A stretch of 64,000 bases of DNA, taken from contig DAONFG010000010.1 in assembly GCA_035403465.1 (NCBI GenBank), forward strand, positions 13,381-77,380, written 5' to 3'. A program made the position numbers and the translations under genes. The DNA comes from JAAYBQ01 sp035403465 (GTDB taxonomy: Bacteria; Spirochaetota; UBA4802; UBA5550). Of this stretch, positions 52,148 to 61,247 are shown in pieces; position 1 is the first letter of the stretch; each line of letters starts with the position of its first letter. Under the pieces are notes generated by a model. That model ran no database searches and was not told the origin of the DNA. It worked only from the letters and a program-made list of their open reading frames with translations.

Positions 52148-53389
52148 ATGAAACCGGAATACATCATACTTTTTTTCGCGGTTTATTCTTTTACGGGATG
52201 GATTATTGAAATTATCTACAGGTCCGTTACCCAGGGGAGACTGGTCAACCCCGGGTTTCTCTTCGGGCCCTTTGTTCCGGTTTACGGAATCGGCGCACTG
52301 GTAATAATCTCTATCCAGTCCCTGATCAGCGGGTTACCAATTGCGGCCCAGTTTGCTGTATATTTTGTTCTCCTTACCAGCGTGGAGTTCATAACCGGCG
52401 AACTCTTTGAAAGATTTTTTGAATTACAGTTGTGGGACTACAGCGAAAACAGGTTCAATTTCAAGGGAAAGGTCTGCGCATCTTTTTCCTGTGCATGGGG
52501 GGTTCTTGCAATGGGTCTGGCATACCTGCTCCATCCTTTTCTTTCCAGGTATGTATTCCAGCTTGGTAACAGTAATGCCGTTGTGATTTCCACACTGATG
52601 GTCGTTTATTTTATCACAGACCTGACGGCATCTGTTGTTGCACTCAACAGGTTCAGGGAAAACCTGCGCTACCTGTATGACAAATATATTACGCTCAGTC
52701 ATACCGAGATTGACCGGATACTTGATTCATATAAAAGGCTCCTCGGGGCTTTCCCTTACCTTTACAGGAACCTTGGTGATAACCTGAGCAGGAATATTAA
52801 ACTGAAAGTGAGTGCTGCAAAGGGTAAAATGAACGAGATAGCAGAATCTGTTATGAGTGAAAGGCGGCCAGATAATGCAGAATATAATTCTATTGTAAGG
52901 GAGATACTTGACAACCCGGAGTTCATGAAGCTTGAGAATTTTTTTCATCACAACTCCTCTATCCTGGAACATGCAAAGGTTGTTTCATACATTGCGTACA
53001 GGGTATGCAAGTACTTCCACATGGACTATGTTTCTGCGGCAAGGGGAGGATTATTGCACGACTTCTTCCTCTATGACTGGCGTAACCATGATGAACCCGA
53101 ACTTCACAGGGACAAGTACCACGGGCTGGAACATCCGCGCATAGCGCTTGAAAATTCACTGAGGTACTTTTCTGTTAACAAAGTCGAGAAGGATATCATA
53201 CTTAAGCATATGTGGCCGCTTACAATCGTTCCACCCCGGTACCAGGAGTCATACATCGTAACCTTTGTTGACAAGTATGTTTCATCGAAGGAGTTTATTG
53301 ATGAGTTCATGAAACGGAAGGATAAGCTGAAGGCAAAGGTTAAGGGTATCGGGAGTAGGGGAAAACCTGCGGGCGCTGAAACCCTTTAA
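52148..53389 (+). CDS. CmpB-type membrane protein fused to an HD domain
   Basis: This 413-residue protein has an N-terminal membrane part of the 'putative ABC transporter type IV' (CmpB, PF06541-like) family, with SFTGWIIEIIYRSVTQGRLV, NPGFLFGPFVPVYGIGALVI and WDYSENRFNFKGKVC. About five or six helices are visible up to residue ~165. The C-terminal half (~235-390) has an HD-type pattern: HAKVVSYIAYRVCKYF and GGLLHDFFLYDW, then YHGLEHPRIALENS. HD proteins hydrolyse phosphoesters of nucleotides. The combination suggests a membrane-bound signalling phosphohydrolase; substrate unknown. GGAG precedes the ATG. It diverges from the aro leader. Confidence 0.83.
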   Translation: MKPEYIILFFAVYSFTGWIIEIIYRSVTQGRLVNPGFLFGPFVPVYGIGALVIISIQSLISGLPIAAQFAVYFVLLTSVEFITGELFERFFELQLWDYSENRFNFKGKVCASFSCAWGVLAMGLAYLLHPFLSRYVFQLGNSNAVVISTLMVVYFITDLTASVVALNRFRENLRYLYDKYITLSHTEIDRILDSYKRLLGAFPYLYRNLGDNLSRNIKLKVSAAKGKMNEIAESVMSERRPDNAEYNSIVREILDNPEFMKLENFFHHNSSILEHAKVVSYIAYRVCKYFHMDYVSAARGGLLHDFFLYDWRNHDEPELHRDKYHGLEHPRIALENSLRYFSVNKVEKDIILKHMWPLTIVPPRYQESYIVTFVDKYVSSKEFIDEFMKRKDKLKAKVKGIGSRGKPAGAETL

Positions 53390-53720
53390 ATTTATTGACC
53401 TTTAAAAATGTATTAACAGGGATGATCAGGATATACAGGATGAATGTAGATCTTTTCTCTGTGAACTCCGTGTCTCCACCGCAGCGGGTGGTTATTCCTT
53501 TATTTTATTGAATGGATCCCCGCATTCGCGAGGATGACAAACCGAGTACCTTCGCGCCTTTGCGAGAGACATTTTTTAAATCTTTTCTCCGTGTACTCCG
53601 TGTGAGGCCTGCTAAGTTCATAAACCCCTTCCGGGGGTGGCGGCTGATTGAATATGCGACACTTAAAGGCTCATACCGCCGGGGGCTGAGGACTTTGGGC
53701 TTCATCCCGCACCTTGCGTA
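53390..53720. other. Composite intergenic region with repeat fragments
   Basis: The region contains two copies of a TTTTCTC-GTG-ACTCCGTGT sequence (around 53453-53475 and 53583-53602) and a half copy of the TGTCATTCCCG-type element (53514-53539). Reading frames here encode low-quality sequence of the kind produced by such repeats, so no gene is called. Confidence 0.5.
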
Positions 53721-53972
53721 ACAGATGTAAAGAAATAGCTTACAAATGGCATGCAGATGGTTACAAAGGTGAACAGAATGCTTACAGATGTAAAGAAATA
53801 GCTTACAAATGGTATGCAGATGGTTACAAAGGTGGACAGAATGCTTACAGACGTCAAGAAATAGCTTACAAATGGCATGCAGATGTCTACAAAGGTGGAC
53901 ATAATTCTTACAGATGTAAAGTAAACAGTGACAAAGATGGGCAGAATACTCACAGATGCCGGACAAACCGTT
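53721..53972. repeat. Tandem array: twelve 21-base units with 63-base superperiod
   Basis: Each unit begins ACA (mostly ACAAA or ACAGA) and is exactly 21 bases long, starting at 53721, 53742, 53763 and so on to 53952. The first nine units form three 63-base blocks of three different units: ACAGATGTAAAGAAATAGCT, ACAAATGGCATGCAGATGGT and ACAAAGGTGAACAGAATGCT (each plus one base). The last three units are diverged. Because 21 is a multiple of three, several frames stay open, giving heptad-like peptides on both strands. There are no spacers, so it is not CRISPR. The array ends at the stop of the DUF115 gene. Confidence 0.9.
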
Positions 53973-55509
53973 ACAAGGACTGAATAAGCAAACCCCTCAG
54001 CCTGGAGTAATCCTCAATATTTACGCCATCGCCGATCGATTCCCTTACCAGCTGTTCCCATATATCTTTCCGCGTCAGGAATTTTTTCACCTTTGCCGGG
54101 TTGACCGGGTTTGCCGTAACCTTAGCCTGTCCGATAATTTCAGCAGCCCTTTCCGCTGTATCATGTTCAGCAGGTGTGCTGATAAAATCATCGACAGTGG
54201 CAGGAACGACACCTTGAGGCAGCAGCCCGCCGCCGATCCAGAACACCCGGCCCGGGCAGTGCTGTTCAATAAACTTTGAGAGCGAGTCCCTGTACCCTGT
54301 GAACGACCTGCGCGTGTACCTTCCCGATTCAATAAATCCCCTGCTTGCCCTGAATATGTATTCAGCATTGAACGACTCAGGTGTCCGTATCCTGTTGTTG
54401 AACATGAGCGCATACCGGTCCTGGTATGCGGTGCCGCGCGCATATATATTGTTGTGTGAAAACGAAAAATCAAAACCAGTCATCGCAATCGAATCGAATC
54501 CGCACAGCAGCGCGAGGCTGAGCGCATCCCCTGCAACGGATCCTGTTGACGAATCTATGGAACCTGTGATGCCCGGGTACATGTCTTCAATTACCTGTGA
54601 CACAGGGTGGCTGTTAAGTGAAATGAACCCGCCGTATTTTTTTACAGTTTCAGGCGGTGAGACTATGGAGAATACATGTGCAGTGCGTTCCCCGGTATGC
54701 CCGAGCAGGTGTTCATTTATCCTGTGCTGCGGGTCTATGGACACGCAGAGTTCAGGTGTGATTCCGTTTTGTTCAAGCATGGGAAGGGCGGAGTCCACGG
54801 CTATTATCACGAACCTGTTCCGGTTTGCGCGGATATGCGCTATGTGTCTCTCCACTGAAGGTGCAGATGAAACAATGAGTCCCCTGAATCCGGTGAATAT
54901 CCCCTTGAGCGATGAAACCGGGTGCAGTGATGCGATTTGTTCCGCGTTAAAGATCGCGTTGCGCAGGAACGATCTGCCGAATGCCTTCACCGTTGCCGCA
55001 CCTGAAGCCTTTTTGTCCAGTACCCTTTTTACCGCAGCCTTTACGGACGCGTAGTATTCAGGAAACAGCTTGAACGAGGCCGCGTGTTCCCTGACATGGA
55101 TTCCCCGCAGGTCATCAAGATTCATGCTCTCCGCAATTATTTTTTCTATTTCGAGGATTGTTTTACCTGTAATGAACTTCACGTTTCCTGCTGAAGCAAG
55201 GAACTGTGTTTGCCTGTTGCGCCCGATGTCATTCTCAATGCCCGTAAGGATGTCGATGATTATTACCCTGCTGTAACTGTGCAGTTCATCTTTAAGCTGA
55301 AGCATGGAGTAGCCCAGGCCGCAGCCGAGCACAATTACAAGGTCATACCTTGACGGGTCGGGCGCAGGTTCTGACAGCTCTTTTCCTGGAGCTATCCTGC
55401 TGTGCAGCGGGAACTCCTTGCCGTCAATGGAGACAAGCAGTGTCATGCTGCCGTCCCTTGCTTCAGCAGTTCTGTATTCGACTGATTTATTTCCCGATGA
55501 GGTTTTCAT
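53971..55509 (-). CDS. DUF115 / motility accessory factor (Maf)-like glycosyltransferase-type protein
   Basis: This 512-residue protein fits the DUF115 (6-hydroxymethylpterin pyrophosphokinase MptE-like/Maf) family. Marks are VIVLGCGLGYSMLQLKDEL near the N-terminus, LIVSSAPSVERHIAHIR and IIAVDSALPMLEQNGITPEL in the middle, SIDSSTGSVAGDALSLALLCG and MTGFDFSFSHNN after it. In flagellated bacteria such proteins take part in flagellin glycosylation with nonulosonic acids; in spirochaetes this is plausible but unproven. No flagellar genes are nearby. Its last two bases touch the tandem array, so the array is in its 3' flank. Confidence 0.82.
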   Translation of the reverse strand: MKTSSGNKSVEYRTAEARDGSMTLLVSIDGKEFPLHSRIAPGKELSEPAPDPSRYDLVIVLGCGLGYSMLQLKDELHSYSRVIIIDILTGIENDIGRNRQTQFLASAGNVKFITGKTILEIEKIIAESMNLDDLRGIHVREHAASFKLFPEYYASVKAAVKRVLDKKASGAATVKAFGRSFLRNAIFNAEQIASLHPVSSLKGIFTGFRGLIVSSAPSVERHIAHIRANRNRFVIIAVDSALPMLEQNGITPELCVSIDPQHRINEHLLGHTGERTAHVFSIVSPPETVKKYGGFISLNSHPVSQVIEDMYPGITGSIDSSTGSVAGDALSLALLCGFDSIAMTGFDFSFSHNNIYARGTAYQDRYALMFNNRIRTPESFNAEYIFRASRGFIESGRYTRRSFTGYRDSLSKFIEQHCPGRVFWIGGGLLPQGVVPATVDDFISTPAEHDTAERAAEIIGQAKVTANPVNPAKVKKFLTRKDIWEQLVRESIGDGVNIEDYSRLRGLLIQSL

Positions 55510-55606
55510 ATTACAGGTTCGACATAATTTTTTATGTTATGCAGATGTTTTTGCGCGGTATGGGGTATTTATTGCGGCGCCCTCATCGCTAAGAGAAAGT
55601 ATGTTG

Positions 55607-56182
55607 TTACATGTTCTGACTTTCATATTGTATGTATTTACAATAGCCCCTGATGAGTAATACTTCATCTTTTGTTATTGCATGGTTCTTTATTGCAATT
55701 TGAATCATTACCGGTTTACCCGGTGCTGCATAAACATCGGAGTCGCTAACAGACTGATTTTTAAGATCAACACACAGATCATCGTCTTCAAAATCCTTCC
55801 TGGAAAAGGGGATGTGTCCCGCCTGTTTTTGCCTCCCTTCCTCTGTCAATGTTTTGCTCTGTATATAGAAATTAACTCCGGATAAATTAACTCCGGATGT
55901 GTTTACAAGTACTGCGTCAATTATTGTATTATTGTCTGATGACCGTACATTGTTGAATTTAATGCAGTAATCGTCGCTGATATCATACAGTCCCCCTTTT
56001 TTATCGGTCAATTCGTCAAATGTCAGGATTGAACCCTCATCTAAAAAATGGTTATGATATTTGAAGTCATTGAAATTTTTTATAGTCACTACCTGAAAAA
56101 CAGCGCTTTCAATAAAAAACAGGACAAGAAGAACCTGGATAGATATTTTCAATATCCTGTTGCTTTTAATTCTGTCGAACAA
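55607..56182 (-). CDS. Hypothetical membrane-anchored protein
   Basis: This 191-residue protein has one N-terminal membrane anchor (~12-33, ISIQVLLVLFFIESAVFQVV) and an exported soluble domain. The soluble part reads as beta-rich with VNTSGVNLSGVNFYIQSKTL and PGKPVMIQIAIKNHAITKDE, like an Ig-type fold (DUF4352-like in style). Two Cys (YCIKFN, DLCVDL) might form a disulphide. No family is recognised with confidence. It stands alone between the DUF115 gene and a divergent lipoprotein gene. Confidence 0.62.
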   Translation of the reverse strand: MFDRIKSNRILKISIQVLLVLFFIESAVFQVVTIKNFNDFKYHNHFLDEGSILTFDELTDKKGGLYDISDDYCIKFNNVRSSDNNTIIDAVLVNTSGVNLSGVNFYIQSKTLTEEGRQKQAGHIPFSRKDFEDDDLCVDLKNQSVSDSDVYAAPGKPVMIQIAIKNHAITKDEVLLIRGYCKYIQYESQNM

Positions 56183-56475
56183 AGCCTGACTCCTTTAATA
56201 AACAGTTTTTTCTTATCCTGCCATGACTTACTGGTTAAACCAGACAGTTACGGGAATTACCCGGATCAGAATTTTAAGACCGTTGTAAAACTTTGGTACC
56301 CCGGGATAAATAATCAGTTATTATATTGAAGCCTGATTAATATTTTACAAGAAATTTTTATGTTTAATACTGGATCCGGGTCTGGGTAAAATATCTCCGA
56401 AATGCACTTTACTTCTGTGTAATTGCTGAATACACTGTATTTATTGCTATTAATACATGTTCAGGATGGTATGTT

Positions 56476-56688
56476 ATGAAAAAATCTGCAGAAGCGGCAC
56501 TTTTATTATCATTAATTTTTATCATCTCCCTGACCGGTTGTAAAAAGAAGGAGAAATCCATGGTCGACATGAATTCAATCCGTACCGACGGGTCACACGA
56601 TGACAGGTATATCTTCCGCGAAGAGATAGAGAAGGAGAAGGCGCGTGAACAGCAAAATGAGAAATACAGGGAACCCGGGTTTAAATGA
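56476..56688 (+). CDS. Small lipoprotein
   Basis: This 70-residue predicted lipoprotein has a signal peptide ending in LTGC (Cys22), then a short, very charged tail with EEIEKEKAREQQNEKYREPG. It lies 46 bases upstream of the HtrA protease gene on the same strand and may be cotranscribed. No family is recognised. The 293-base gap before it (56183-56475) is AT-rich without a clear promoter. Confidence 0.65.
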   Translation: MKKSAEAALLLSLIFIISLTGCKKKEKSMVDMNSIRTDGSHDDRYIFREEIEKEKAREQQNEKYREPGFK

Positions 56689-56734
56689 TAATCCGGTTAT
56701 TAGTGTATAAGGTCATATAAAAGAGGCAGAAAAA

Positions 56735-57868
56735 ATGAAAAAAAACATTGTCATTATATCAGTACTGGCCGCAGTCATCTCCCTGGGATTTAACTTCTAC
56801 TCATGCACCAGGAACAAGGGTGTGGTTTTTGGAAGTTCCGGCGAATCACCCATTAAATCCGAAGTGGAGTCAACAAAAGCTGACGAGATACAGCATGTTT
56901 TCAGTAAAATTTTTCTCCAGTATAAGGAGAGCGTGGTTTTCATTACCACGGAGCAGATGGTTAAGGTGAAAAATCCATTTCTGAACGATCCTGTGCATAA
57001 GGAATTTTTCAACAGGGGGAGTCATTCCAGTGTCCAGAAGAGGATTGGGCTGGGTACCGGGTTTATCATATCCGAGGATGGGTACATCTGTACAAATCAC
57101 CATGTTATAAGCGGGGTTGACAAGATCACGGTTAACATAAACAATAAAAGCTACGAGGCTAAGGTAATAGGTTCTGACGCACAGACCGATATCGGCCTGC
57201 TGAAAATCGAACCTGCAGAGAAGTTAAAGCCGGTCTACTTCGGTGATTCGGATAAAATGCAGGTGGGGGACTGGGCAATCGCCATCGGCAATCCCTTCGG
57301 ACTGGATAATTCATTCACCGTGGGTGTTATCAGCGCTGTGGGCCGCCGTGAGGTTGACCTCATGGGGGGATCGCACATACAGACAGATGCTTCTATTAAT
57401 CCGGGGAATTCGGGCGGACCGCTTATCAACATTTACGGCGAGGTCATAGGGATAAACAGGATGATATACTCAAAAAGCGGCGGGTACATGGGGATAGGAT
57501 TTGCCATTCCGGTAAACACCGCCAAATCAGTACTCTACCAGCTGCAGAAATATAAAAAGGTAAAGAGGGGTTACGTGGGTGTGAATGTATTCCCGCTTTC
57601 AGATGATGATGCAAAACAGCTCGGTCTTAATGGAGGTGAAGGTGTTTTTGTTGGAGAGGTAACTCCTGCAAGCCCGGCGTACAGGGCCGGGATTCAGACA
57701 GGCGATGTAATCCTGTTTATGAATGACAGGAAGATAAACAGGCTGGATGACATACTCCAGATTATTGACGAACTGAAAATCGGGGATACTATAACCGTGA
57801 CTGTCTGGAGAGACAGGGAGCAGAGGAAACTCTACATAACAGTTAAGGAGCGGCCTGATAATTTTTAA
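56735..57868 (+). CDS. HtrA/DegP-type serine protease with one PDZ domain
   Basis: This 377-residue envelope protease removes misfolded proteins or trims a specific target. The catalytic triad is His123 (TNHHVI), Asp152 (QTDIGLL) and Ser226 (NPGNSGGPL). A C-terminal PDZ domain (~285-370) has GYVGVNVFPLSDD, PASPAYRAGIQTGDVILFMN. It has one PDZ, as in DegS, rather than the two of DegP. The N-terminus has a hydrophobic segment ending in FYSC at Cys24, so it may be lipid-anchored. It follows the small lipoprotein gene. Confidence 0.94.
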   Translation: MKKNIVIISVLAAVISLGFNFYSCTRNKGVVFGSSGESPIKSEVESTKADEIQHVFSKIFLQYKESVVFITTEQMVKVKNPFLNDPVHKEFFNRGSHSSVQKRIGLGTGFIISEDGYICTNHHVISGVDKITVNINNKSYEAKVIGSDAQTDIGLLKIEPAEKLKPVYFGDSDKMQVGDWAIAIGNPFGLDNSFTVGVISAVGRREVDLMGGSHIQTDASINPGNSGGPLINIYGEVIGINRMIYSKSGGYMGIGFAIPVNTAKSVLYQLQKYKKVKRGYVGVNVFPLSDDDAKQLGLNGGEGVFVGEVTPASPAYRAGIQTGDVILFMNDRKINRLDDILQIIDELKIGDTITVTVWRDREQRKLYITVKERPDNF

Positions 57869-57917
57869 GCAGCTGGAATTTATATACCAGGCTTGTTGTT
57901 TTTCTCAATTTATTAAA

Positions 57918-57994
57918 TGGGGCCGGGGGCGGAGCCCCCGAAAAAGCCCCGCAGGGGTCTCTCCTGCCGTCGCAAAACGGAGTTTTGCAAAAAG
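57918..57994 (+). repeat. Dispersed GC-rich double-hairpin repeat, copy D
   Basis: This is the best-preserved copy: GGGGGCGGAGCCCCC hairpin, GAAAAAGCCCCGCAGGGGTC, then GCAAAACGGAGTTTTGC hairpin. It lies downstream of htrA. The second hairpin is followed by AAAAAGG rather than T, so it is not a plus-strand terminator. Confidence 0.75.
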
Positions 57995-58119
57995 GCTGCT
58001 TTTTTGTCTCAGGATTTCTGAAACTGCAGTCAAAAAGTATTAAGATATTATTAAAAAAATTCCGTTAATAGTAAAGATATGATATGTCATATTGAAAACA
58101 GCAATTAAAGGGTAATGCA

Positions 58120-58425
58120 ATGGATGAATATATTCCTGAAAACAATCTTGTTGTAATGTTTCTGCTGTTGATATTGTCACTGGGAGTGTATTTTTTCTGG
58201 TGGGTGGCAAGGATAAGCAGGGTTTTCGGTGACGATCCTGTGATGAATATTCTCCTTACGATATTTACGTGCGGTGTATGGGGAGTTTATCTCTGCCTTA
58301 AGTATATGCAGAAATCTGAATTGCTGAACGGCAGGGACATGAAATGGTTTATGGTGATTTTTCTGCCAATCTCGCCTATTATTATTCAGCATAATGTAAA
58401 CGAGAAGTTTTTTCCGGGCAGATAA
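58120..58425 (+). CDS. Small membrane protein, DUF4234-like
   Basis: This 101-residue protein has three hydrophobic segments: ~10-30 (VVMFLLLILSLGVYFFWW), ~41-62 (VMNILLTIFTCGVWGVYLCL) and ~74-90. The LGVYFFWW and GVWGVYL stretches fit DUF4234-type proteins. Function is unknown. It lies 17 bases before the large zinc-ribbon gene and probably shares its message. That protein also ends in a membrane domain, so both may act together. Confidence 0.68.
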   Translation: MDEYIPENNLVVMFLLLILSLGVYFFWWVARISRVFGDDPVMNILLTIFTCGVWGVYLCLKYMQKSELLNGRDMKWFMVIFLPISPIIIQHNVNEKFFPGR

Positions 58426-58442
58426 CGTAACAGGAGCAGGCA

Positions 58443-61220
58443 ATGATTATCAGGTGTAAAAGCTGCGTGGCAGCATTCGCTGTGGACGATGAGAAGGTGG
58501 CGGACAAGAAGTTTGCCTTTACCTGTCCCAAGTGCGGAATTGAAAATATTATTGATAACAGGCGCCTGGCCGGGCCCGGTGAATTCAATGAACCGGTCAG
58601 TGATGACCTGTTTGATGAAATCCCGGATCATGCCGCACCTGCTGCTAAAAAAACCTCCAGAGATATACCTGAAGAGGATATATTTGCAGAAGAGCCTGCT
58701 GTTGCAAAAACAATGGAAGATGAATTTGCTGCATTTGATGAAGAGCTGCCCGAAGAGAAACCTGCCCCTGCTAAAAAACAGGGCATTAACCTTGAGCTTG
58801 AGGAAGCGGCCTCTGAAACTTCTGAGAAGGATTTTTCTTTTGAAGATGAAATACTTTTTGATGACGCTGAAACATCAGAAAAACCGGCGAAGAAACCAGC
58901 CCCTGCTCCTGAATCATCCGACGACCTTTTCCTGGATGAACTCGACATTGAAATAGGGGAGGAGGAGGAAAAAGCAGGCAGGGAAATACCCGAACCTGAT
59001 TTTGCTGAAATTGAGGTTGAAAGTGAGCTTGCCGATTTTAATGCCGAACAGAAAGGGAAGCCTTCTGCCGCACTACCGGACAGGGATAAAAAAATAACAG
59101 AGCAGGATGAAATCGACGCAATGTTCGCCTCGTCATCGGGAAAATCCGGGGTAAAGCATGATGAGGATGTTACAGTTGATCTCGGTTCACTCGATATAGA
59201 GCTTGAAGAACAGCCGGCAGCGAAAGGTAAAAAGCCTGAACAGCCTGAAGAGGACCTGGCGGCACTTGAGATTGATGCTCTTGACCTGCTTGAAGAACCT
59301 GAACCTCAGCCGAAGAGAAAGGCCGCAGCTGAACCGGTTGAGGAAGATATAACAATTGATATTGATTCTCTTGACATAGATATAGAGGAGCCTGAAGCGG
59401 TGCCCGTTAAAACTGGAGCTGAAAAGAAAACCGCGGCAGGTGATGATGTCCTCTTTGATTTTGATCTGCCTGAAGAAGAACCTGTTAAACCCTCTGCGGC
59501 AAAAAAAGCAGCATTGAAGGAAGAGCCCATTTTTGATTTTGACATTACTGAAGATGAATCTGAAAAAGCTGCAGCGCCTGAGGGTAAGGGTGAGGAACTG
59601 ATTTTTGATGATGATGAAATCGCAATAGATATAGATACGATTAATTTAGAAAAACCTGAAAAGAAGCCGGCCGCGGCAGGTAAAAAACCTGTTGAACCGG
59701 ATGAGGATATAACAATCGACATCGATTCACTTGACATAGATATCGAGGAGCCTGTCCATGCATCGATAAAAGCGCTGCCCGAAAAGAAAGCTGCCGCGCC
59801 CCAGGCTGATGACAGCATAACACTGGATATTGACGCGCTTGACATTGATTTTGAAGAGCCTGCATTTGACAGTCATCCTTCGAAAGGGGAAATTCCTGAA
59901 GAGGATATTGAAATAGACCTGGACTCGCTGGACTTTGACACAGAGGGGAGCGAGCCTGCTGTACCTGCCAAATCAAAAAATGTCAGGGATATAATGAAAG
60001 AGCAGGCAGGCCAGGGAGATGATGAGGATATCAAACTTAACCTTGACGAGCTTGATATTGACATTGATGAAATAACAGAAAAAGATATGGACTTTGTCAG
60101 GAAGGGCAAAGCGCCGTCCGGCAGAAAAGCGATAATCGAAGAGGCACCCGAGGATGAAGATGAAAGCATTACAATAGACCTCGACACCCTGGATATTGAA
60201 GTAGCAGAGAATGCCCCGATAGTTGACAGCGAGATCAGTGAAGAGGATGAAAAACTCACACTGGAAGACGCAGGTATGACATTCGATGAACTCACCACTT
60301 CTGAAAAGAGGGAGATGCACCTCGACCTGGGTGAGGAAGAGGATATTAAACTTACACTCGACGAGGTCGATCCTGAAATGAGACTCGAACAGATCGGCGA
60401 GGCCGCTCCCCCGGATGAAGAGCTTCTTATTGATACACTTGATGAACTGCCGGAGATAAGTCTTGATGAGTTTGAGAATCAGCCTGTTGTCCCGGCAAGA
60501 AAGGACTACAAACGGATTGTACCTGAAGAGGACCTGGACCTTGATATTTTTGAAAAAGGACCTTCAGTAAAACCGAAATCTTCGCCAAGAATCACCAGGG
60601 GTGCAGGAGCGGGCGGATACCAGGCGAGGGGGACAACAGCATTTACAGTTGATTTCTCACTCAGGTATTCACGGATCGGTGCGTGCCTCAGGCTGCTGCA
60701 GCTGTATACAATCAGCATGATACCGCATTTCATTGTGCTCTGCATATATACTGTACTATCAGGTATACTCGGATTCATAAACCAGATAGTAATTATCTCT
60801 ACCGGAAAGTGCATTGAGGATTTTGCACAGATCGCCGAGAACACGCTGAGATATTATCTCTACATCGAGACATGCATCACGGGAATTGTTGAAGACAGGC
60901 CGGAATTCGCGGGACGTGAGAGAATTGATCACCAGATGCAGCTGGACCTGACATATCCGCTCAAGTATTCGAAGCTGCTTGCCGCACTAAGACTGAGTGT
61001 GCTGGGAATCATTCTCGTGAGTCTTCCGCACATTGTCATGCTCTGGTTTATAACACTTTTTGTTCCGGTTATTTATATCGCGGGAATTATCTGGGTGATT
61101 ATTACCGGAAGATGGCCCAACCCGCTGTTCATGTTCCTCTCCATGTACTTCAGGTATACTGCAAGGATATCATCATTCATGATAGGTCTTACTGACCAGT
61201 ACCCTCCGTTCAGGTTTTAG
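58443..61220 (+). CDS. Zinc-ribbon protein with long acidic repeat region and DUF4389-like membrane domain
   Basis: This 925-residue protein has three parts. Residues 1-40 form an MJ0042-type zinc ribbon (CKSCVAAF...FTCPKCG, two C-x2-C pairs). Residues ~45-715 are highly acidic and low in complexity, with about ten recurrences of an IDIDSLDIDIEEP-like motif joined by Pro/Ala/Lys linkers; this is likely disordered. Residues ~735-925 form a membrane domain of the DUF4389 type, with RYSRIGACLRLLQLYTISM, two pairs of helices and TGRWPNPLFMFLSMYFRYTA. Function is unknown. The motif recurrences look like docking sites for a partner. The start has a GGAG site. Confidence 0.85.
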   Translation: MIIRCKSCVAAFAVDDEKVADKKFAFTCPKCGIENIIDNRRLAGPGEFNEPVSDDLFDEIPDHAAPAAKKTSRDIPEEDIFAEEPAVAKTMEDEFAAFDEELPEEKPAPAKKQGINLELEEAASETSEKDFSFEDEILFDDAETSEKPAKKPAPAPESSDDLFLDELDIEIGEEEEKAGREIPEPDFAEIEVESELADFNAEQKGKPSAALPDRDKKITEQDEIDAMFASSSGKSGVKHDEDVTVDLGSLDIELEEQPAAKGKKPEQPEEDLAALEIDALDLLEEPEPQPKRKAAAEPVEEDITIDIDSLDIDIEEPEAVPVKTGAEKKTAAGDDVLFDFDLPEEEPVKPSAAKKAALKEEPIFDFDITEDESEKAAAPEGKGEELIFDDDEIAIDIDTINLEKPEKKPAAAGKKPVEPDEDITIDIDSLDIDIEEPVHASIKALPEKKAAAPQADDSITLDIDALDIDFEEPAFDSHPSKGEIPEEDIEIDLDSLDFDTEGSEPAVPAKSKNVRDIMKEQAGQGDDEDIKLNLDELDIDIDEITEKDMDFVRKGKAPSGRKAIIEEAPEDEDESITIDLDTLDIEVAENAPIVDSEISEEDEKLTLEDAGMTFDELTTSEKREMHLDLGEEEDIKLTLDEVDPEMRLEQIGEAAPPDEELLIDTLDELPEISLDEFENQPVVPARKDYKRIVPEEDLDLDIFEKGPSVKPKSSPRITRGAGAGGYQARGTTAFTVDFSLRYSRIGACLRLLQLYTISMIPHFIVLCIYTVLSGILGFINQIVIISTGKCIEDFAQIAENTLRYYLYIETCITGIVEDRPEFAGRERIDHQMQLDLTYPLKYSKLLAALRLSVLGIILVSLPHIVMLWFITLFVPVIYIAGIIWVIITGRWPNPLFMFLSMYFRYTARISSFMIGLTDQYPPFRF

Positions 61221-61247
61221 CAGGATGAAGCTGCCGGGGCTGATTCA

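Noticed and set aside
53721..53972. CRISPR array
   Set aside because: Units are contiguous with no unique spacers, 21 bases long, and no cas genes are in the window.
53505..53983. Open frames on both strands across the tandem repeat (up to 153 codons)
   Set aside because: The 21-base period keeps several frames open at once, the peptides are pure repeat, and no ribosome site is seen. Treated as a repeat array, not a gene.
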